The translations under genes and the position numbers were made by a program. From Pterobdella sp. o SKG-2022 (Eukaryota > Annelida > Clitellata > Hirudinida > Piscicolidae): 64,000 nt of DNA. The stretch is from the NCBI GenBank assembly GCA_964035795.1, contig OZ038321.1, positions 6,257,696-6,321,695 on the forward strand, read 5' to 3'. Positions within the stretch are counted from its first letter, which is position 1; every line of letters starts with the position of its first letter. This document shows, piece after piece, positions 58,651-64,000 of this stretch. The notes below the pieces were generated by a model. It was not told where the DNA came from and did not search any database. It worked only from the letters and a program-made list of their open reading frames with translations.

Positions 58651-60845
58651 ATGATACAGAAAAAGAAATTTGACTTTAAGAACTTAGCAAATTCGATATT
58701 ATTAGAAAATGAAACAAAAAATAGGAATGCTACTGAAAATACCGAAATAATACATTATCAAAAAGAACTTTATGATAAATGTTTCCAAAACGCTTTTTTT
58801 AACCATTTCTACCACCAATATCACTACAACCACCACTTTTACAAACCTCATAATTATATGAAACTATCTCATTACCACCACTTACATTATTGGGATTTAA
58901 ACCACACTCTCAAACAGAAGTTTTCTCTTCAAAATCATCACCAGGACTCTTTCCAACGTTTCAAAAACACGAAAGAAGACCCAAGTAAGTTTTGCTACCA
59001 GAGTTCTTTTATTAATAGACGTAAGACTAACAACCTAAGTATTAACTTGGACGAGCAAACCAGAAAGAATGCTTCATTTAATGATTTAATCACACAAAGC
59101 AACCGGGTTAAGATAATTAATGAGTTTAATTTTTATGATAAATCTCAAAACAAAAGTTATGATACTTTTAAATCTCAATGCTCCAAGTCGGCAATATTGA
59201 AAAACTCTTTCAACAACTACACAAGGAAGTCTAGAAACGTGTACTCTTCAAACATCAATTTGACACGCTCAAAATCTAACGTTTATCTGAAAGAAAACAT
59301 TGTTAGTTATAATGAGAGTTTAAAGGATTATTCCAAAAGTTCACCAATTCATTTTAAAAAATTCAACGAAAGTTCGGACAAGAAAAAAGAAAACAACCAA
59401 ACTAAACCGCCAAAAAAATTTTTTTCAAATCTCTTCAAAACAGAAACGAGTCAAAATTTCCTCAATAACTTATCAATAAAGTACAAAAATGTTTCCTTTT
59501 ACAACACCACTCCCAATTTTCCCTTGTTGAACAAGCAATCTTCTGACAAAGCTTTAGTAAAAAAGAACACGAAGAAAAACGGGTACTTGTAACAATATCC
59601 TAATTCTGTTTAGTTGAAGCTTCTGTTATAAAACACATGTGATTTATATTAAAAAATGCACAAAGCTTTTGAGCAAAAAATATTTACATTATAAATCTTA
59701 AATTTAGTTTATAAACGGGCATTTTGCAAAATAATGTTATTGATCTTTTTCATTATATTGGCTTGATATGAGCAAAACACCCTTTATTTAAAAACTCAAA
59801 ACTCCAACCACAGACGGCAGTTCATCTGCAGATTCTGTGGCAGACACTTCACTAAGTCATACAACCTTCTCATCCATGAACGCACACACACCAATGAGAG
59901 ACCTTACACGTGTGACGTGTGTCTTAAAAAGTTCCGAAGGCAAGACCATTTAAGGGACCACCGGTGGGTGTTGAACAATGGCGGGTGAGGTTAATGAAGG
60001 ATAAGTATATAGTTTAATGGTGAAAGTTCCGATTTTTGTGCTTATAGTATAATCCTACGAGCCAAATTATGGAAGTGAGCATGTGTTTATTTTATCTCTT
60101 ATATATATTTCTCCTAAACTCTACTCTTCACCGCGTCTCAGTTTTTTTTGCACTGTAAAACATCCAACTACTTCATGGTTTAAAAGAACATCTAACAATT
60201 TCTCTGTCACTTTTACCTCAACCGAACAACCACCAGGCACATTCATTCGAAAGAGAAGCCCTTCAAATGCAGGGAGTGTGGTAAAGGATTTTGTCAGCCC
60301 CGGACTCTGCTTGTCCACCAAAACGTGCACTTGAACAAGGTTCAGAATTATTATTATTATTAATATATTTTATTTTATTCTTTTGACCCATAATTTTCAC
60401 CTTAATTTTATTTCATATTATTTGAATTTTTTTTCAATTTAAAAATATTTAACTAGCTCGCTTAACTCATAAAACTTCATACCGAATATTTGAAGTTTTC
60501 CGAACTTGATTCCGCGTTGAGTCGACAGTGAGCGAATTCTTTACTGTGTTTTTTATGAAAATAAAAGTTGAAACAAGTGCTTTTAACGGCAAATGAACTT
60601 CTCACAAAGCTTTGAAAATGAATAAGAAAAAGATAAACTAATTTTCAAAAACATCTCTTCTCACTCACCCACCAATCAACCCATCCTATACACATAACCA
60701 CCACCAACAGACGAAAGGATATGTGGGTAAAGAGAGTTTGAAAAGCCCAATGAGCACCAAATCAATAGTGTACTCTTGCAACTTCTGCTGTGCATACTTC
60801 AGAAGAGCATCTGACCTAAAATCGCATGAAACTGTGCATATTTGA
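58651..60845 (+). CDS. osr: odd-skipped/OSR-family C2H2 zinc-finger transcription factor, 4 exons
   Basis: Predicted 439-residue nuclear DNA-binding protein. Exons 58651-59582, 59814-59963, 60237-60339, 60711-60845; phases agree. The N-terminus has [14 protein letters not shown], matching the F-D-F-x-N-L-A motif of OSR proteins. A His/Asn/Ser/Lys-rich linker of about 290 residues is divergent. Finger 1 (about 314-336): [20 protein letters not shown]. Finger 2: [20 protein letters not shown]. Finger 3: [20 protein letters not shown]. Fingers 1-3 are joined by THTNERP and HIHSKEKP linkers, nearly identical to OSR1/2, Odd and Bowl. Exon 4 adds a fourth finger, [20 protein letters not shown], ending at VHI-stop. 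The third donor (AAG/GTTCAG) is weak; reading through gives four Tyr codons and a stop, i.e. a three-finger alternative. The ATG chosen directly precedes FDF; an upstream coding exon joining at ATACAG cannot be excluded. Confidence 0.92.
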
Positions 60846-60850
60846 ATAAA
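60845..60850 (+). terminator. AATAAA overlapping the odd-skipped stop codon
   Basis: The last base of the TGA stop is the first A of AATAAA. As a polyadenylation signal it would give an extremely short 3' UTR; chance is possible in AT-rich sequence. Confidence 0.25.
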
Positions 60851-62930
60851 TTAATAATAGTTAATAAAATTATTTTCAATAACAAAACTGTGAAATAATA
60901 TTAATATTGATTTATAATGCTATTATTATGATATTATTATTGCTGTTATCTTTAATGAAGCCCTTACTAACCCAATATCGTAACGTGATGGCTTTTTGAA
61001 GTGGTCAAAATTTAAATTTAATTTATTGGTATTAGTATTAGTTAGTTTATTCATAAGATTCATTCAGTGAATAACTTTTTCTCTTTTATTGATTATTTTA
61101 GTAAATATTTGATTAGCATTTTTGATTTATATATCCTTTTATTTATAAATTTCTATAAATTTTCAACAGCATAGTTTATTTTTTGTTTTAATTCATTTTT
61201 TTTTCACATACTGCATCATTGAATTTATTTTTTAATTGAAAAAACTAAAAAACTATACAAACATTATCTCTGTGAAGTTCTTTTAGTTACATATTAGAAT
61301 AGAGGTTATGATAGTTATTAACAAATCGCTTTCCTTAGAAAACGAATAAAACGATTGGAAAATTTTCAGGTTAAATTATTTAAAATTATTCCAAAAATCA
61401 AATAAGAAATATCCATAAAGCCCGCTGTAACAACCAAGCGACCATAAAAACAAATAAGTAGAATTACAACCTAGAACAAAGGAGCTCACGCACACACATA
61501 CCTAAAAAAAGTGGAAATTTAAATAAATTTTATGCTAACGTATTATGGTAAGGCTATACTTACAGAAAATTCTAGCTATTTTTGTTAATAAATGTACTAA
61601 AAATTTTCTCATAACATCGACGTTAATGTTCATTGATATTGCTTAAAAGTACATTAAGATGTCTCTATAAAGTTAAATAAATTGTAAAATTAAAAAACAT
61701 AGAAACAGATATCTACAAAAAACAAAAAAATAAAAATAAGAACTTATATCAAAACGAAAAAACAAAAAAACAAACAAAAAAAACAAACGAAAACACACCG
61801 TAGATACGGAGACATCCCAATGAAACACAGAGTTCTCATCGTGAAGATAACATACCACTATAGGCTTGCAATTCAATAATGATGCTGATAGAAAAGTAAT
61901 AAAAGGAAGCAAGATAAACAAATACGCAGTAAAAAGAATGCTTAAACAATATGGTCAAAAAAATAATTTAAAGAAAAAAGAAATTAAAAATATATAACTT
62001 GAAAAATTTCCTTCATGAATTAATTTGAGAAGAAAATACATGTTTTCTTTATAATCTATACAAAGATAAAATAGAATATAAAGTATACAGAGAAGAAATG
62101 AAGGAGTGAGGGTAGATTATGCGTAGTGATTACAACAACGACAAATGACTCTGTTGGGAACGGACTGAAGATTTGGTCTAAAACAAACAAAAGTTTCAAA
62201 TTTTGAACCACAATTCTTCTAAACTATATATCAGGATTTTTATTTGAAAATTTAAGTTTGGAGAAGTTGAGAAAGAGTATTTATTTTAAATAAAATTATT
62301 TGTTTCCTGACTCTATTGAGTTTAAAAATTCTGAAAGTTGTTTTTGAAATATAATTTAAAGCTTGAGATCTTGCAATCTTTAAAAAATAACTTTGAAAAG
62401 ATTTTAACTGAGTTTTAATTTATTTTTTAAAAGTAAAAACAGCGGAAATCCTAAAATCAAGGAAAAAATATTTGAAAACAATGAAGAACAAACTTTGAAG
62501 AACTGAAATTAAATTTAATTAAAGAAATTAGTTAAAAATTTTAATCAAGTTAAAATATTTCATACAAATACAAAAAATTTTAAAAAAGTAAAAACTTAAA
62601 AGAAATTAAAAAAATTAAAGAAAAACCAGTAAAAAAACAAGTCAAAAACCACACATATAAAGAAACTAGGCAACAGTTTTTTCTTTAATTTCTGTCCTTC
62701 TTCCCCTTGGAGCGGGCGATTGTATAAGTAAGCAGACATCAAAAGAACAATAAAACTATTCTTGCGATACAGACTTGATAAGAGCAATAGGGACGCCTTA
62801 AAGTTGCTAAATATAATACAATTCATCGTGTTCTTTGGTGGAATGTATTTTATGAAAAAGTTTTGGTGTAATAGAAGTCTTAGGTATAATGAGAAAAAGA
62901 ATAGTAAGGTATTAAACTATAATTATTTAA
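60851..62930. other. intergenic AT-rich sequence
   Basis: No gene is supported. It contains ATT/AAT patches (60.85-60.95 kb), the second copy of a short dispersed repeat (about 61533-61562), and A-rich tracts at 61.7-61.8 kb whose translations are low-complexity. Confidence 0.55.
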
Positions 62931-63700
62931 TCAGGAATGAAAAATCACCATTTCTGCTTGTTGGGAAGCCCAGTCGGGATTTGCTACAGTTTGAAGCAAG
63001 TGTGAAAGCGAAAAAGAATCAGAGCAGGTAGCGTCCCAGATGTGGCATTTGCCAGCCTTATAAGGGAAAATGTTAAGCCCATCAGGCCGCTTGCTGTCTA
63101 CACTGTCAAAGCCTACTGGTTCTAGCTGACCGGGAAATCCAGCTTTGTCTAGGGCGCATTTGATTAAATCGTTTAGTGCACGATGTCTAGGAATGCGTCC
63201 AGCACTTAATTTGCAGAATAACGGTTGTCTGCCAAGAACGTCATTTGTGCGGCGAGCATAAACGCAATCCAAGACGGAGTGATATCGCAATAGTGAAAGA
63301 TTCGTCGTCTAGTAGCCCGCCCGTTGCTGAGTTTGGCAAACAGTTCACCGTAGCAATTTTTTGAGACAGAAACTAAAGATGCAAGTTTCTGTTGATTCAA
63401 AGTATTTTTCAATTGGCTGTACAACGCTTCACACATAGATTCATCCCTATTGCGTTAGAATTCAGGTTTGGAGAAAAGCTGAAGATCTTTATCTACCCAG
63501 GCTTCTGTCGCTGCAACGAATTCGACCTTTAACCGGTGCCCGTTAGTGTTATTGAGAACATCAGAGATCAAAAACCGACATTCTACGCGTGAGGAGAGGT
63601 AAGCTGGAGGTGCAAGGTCAGAGGGTGAACAAAGACTAATTCCCCCATGTCTAACCGGAAGTTTTGCTCGCAACCAGCCTGTATCATCAAAATTAATATT
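62931..63700 (-). mobile_element. broken retrotransposon: C-terminal part of a reverse-transcriptase-type protein
   Basis: Three consecutive minus-strand segments in different frames read like one protein. 63673-63455: LPVRHGGISLCSPSDLAPPA (the R/G-G-L/I-S/G-L post-RT motif). 63436-63206: YSQLKNTLNQQKLASL. 63290-62931: CKLSAGRIPRHRALNDLIKC, then KRPDGLNIFPYKAGKCHIWD (R-x-P-R-H-x-x-L-N-D-x-I and R-P-D-G...W-D motifs common at the end of retroelement polyproteins). At least two frameshifts separate them, so it is inactive. GC content is visibly higher than in the neighbourhood, consistent with a recent insertion. The catalytic RT core would lie beyond the right edge or is lost. Confidence 0.7.
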
Positions 63701-64000
63701 TCCAATTTTTGAGCCTTCTTCCCTAAGCGTTTGCTCTTATTTTATTAGAAGCGCATGTTCGCGATAGCTAACGGAGCACCTTAGAATGAGAAGAAGTTTG
63801 GGTACAGCTCGTCATTTATAACGAATGAAATTTTTTTATTAATATAATGATTTTTTGATGTTGAGATCCATTATGTCTTCTCCAATATGAGAAAGGTTTA
63901 CATAGAAACAATGATATAACAAGCGTGTTTTGTTAATGAGAAAAGATTGTTAATAATGACCTACCGAGAGATTTCGAGTTTAGTGGGATAATGCTGAGTA
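63701..64000. other. window edge, unassigned
   Basis: Less AT-rich up to about 63800, probably continuing the retroelement upstream of its readable frames, then ordinary AT-rich sequence. No gene seen. Confidence 0.35.

Noticed and set aside
60121..60330. Minus-strand 69-codon open frame over the odd-skipped finger 3 exon
   Set aside because: Antisense shadow of the zinc-finger coding exon.

Overview
The window comes from an AT-rich animal (metazoan) nuclear genome. The genes are split by many small introns with GT-AG borders. The four recognisable genes are animal families: WBP2, BAZ2, RNF11 and odd-skipped. Microsatellites are unusually long and frequent, there is a 200-base assembly gap (8610-8809), and retroelement debris is common. 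The lineage cannot be fixed from sequence alone; a non-vertebrate bilaterian, perhaps a spiralian, fits the compact gene density and divergent linkers.

Layout. 1-9.6 kb is gene-poor and holds a decayed minus-strand coding sequence (about 2.89-4.43 kb) and one possible membrane-protein exon. 10.15-14.5 kb holds a complete ten-exon minus-strand WBP2 homologue (GRAM domain plus Pro/Tyr-rich tail) whose stop codon abuts a roughly 275-base (GU)n tract in the transcript. 14.6-15.2 kb holds an inverted-repeat element. 15.9-38.2 kb holds a minus-strand BAZ2 (toutatis/TIP5-type) chromatin remodelling subunit. I could thread 35 exons with agreeing splice phases: N-terminal disordered region, TAM/MBD, charged linker, DDT, WHIM segments, PHD finger, an extra cysteine cluster, and bromodomain. 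Its first exon or exons were not found. 38.2-52.9 kb is dominated by repeats, including a roughly 980-base GATA array, two (CTA)n(AAT)n compound repeats and one orphan plus-strand exon candidate. 52.9-56.2 kb holds a complete four-exon minus-strand RNF11 RING E3 adaptor. 58.65-60.85 kb holds a plus-strand odd-skipped-family zinc-finger gene, head-to-head with RNF11. 62.9-63.7 kb holds a broken retrotransposon reverse-transcriptase tail.

The genes do not form an operon. BAZ2 and WBP2 lie in tandem on the minus strand; RNF11 and odd-skipped are divergent. The most unusual points are the extra zinc-ligand cluster in BAZ2, the GU-repeat 3' UTR of WBP2, an apparent GC-AG intron in WBP2, the lost PY motif in RNF11, a tRNA-derived SINE family with at least four relatives, and a MITE-like inverted-repeat element.
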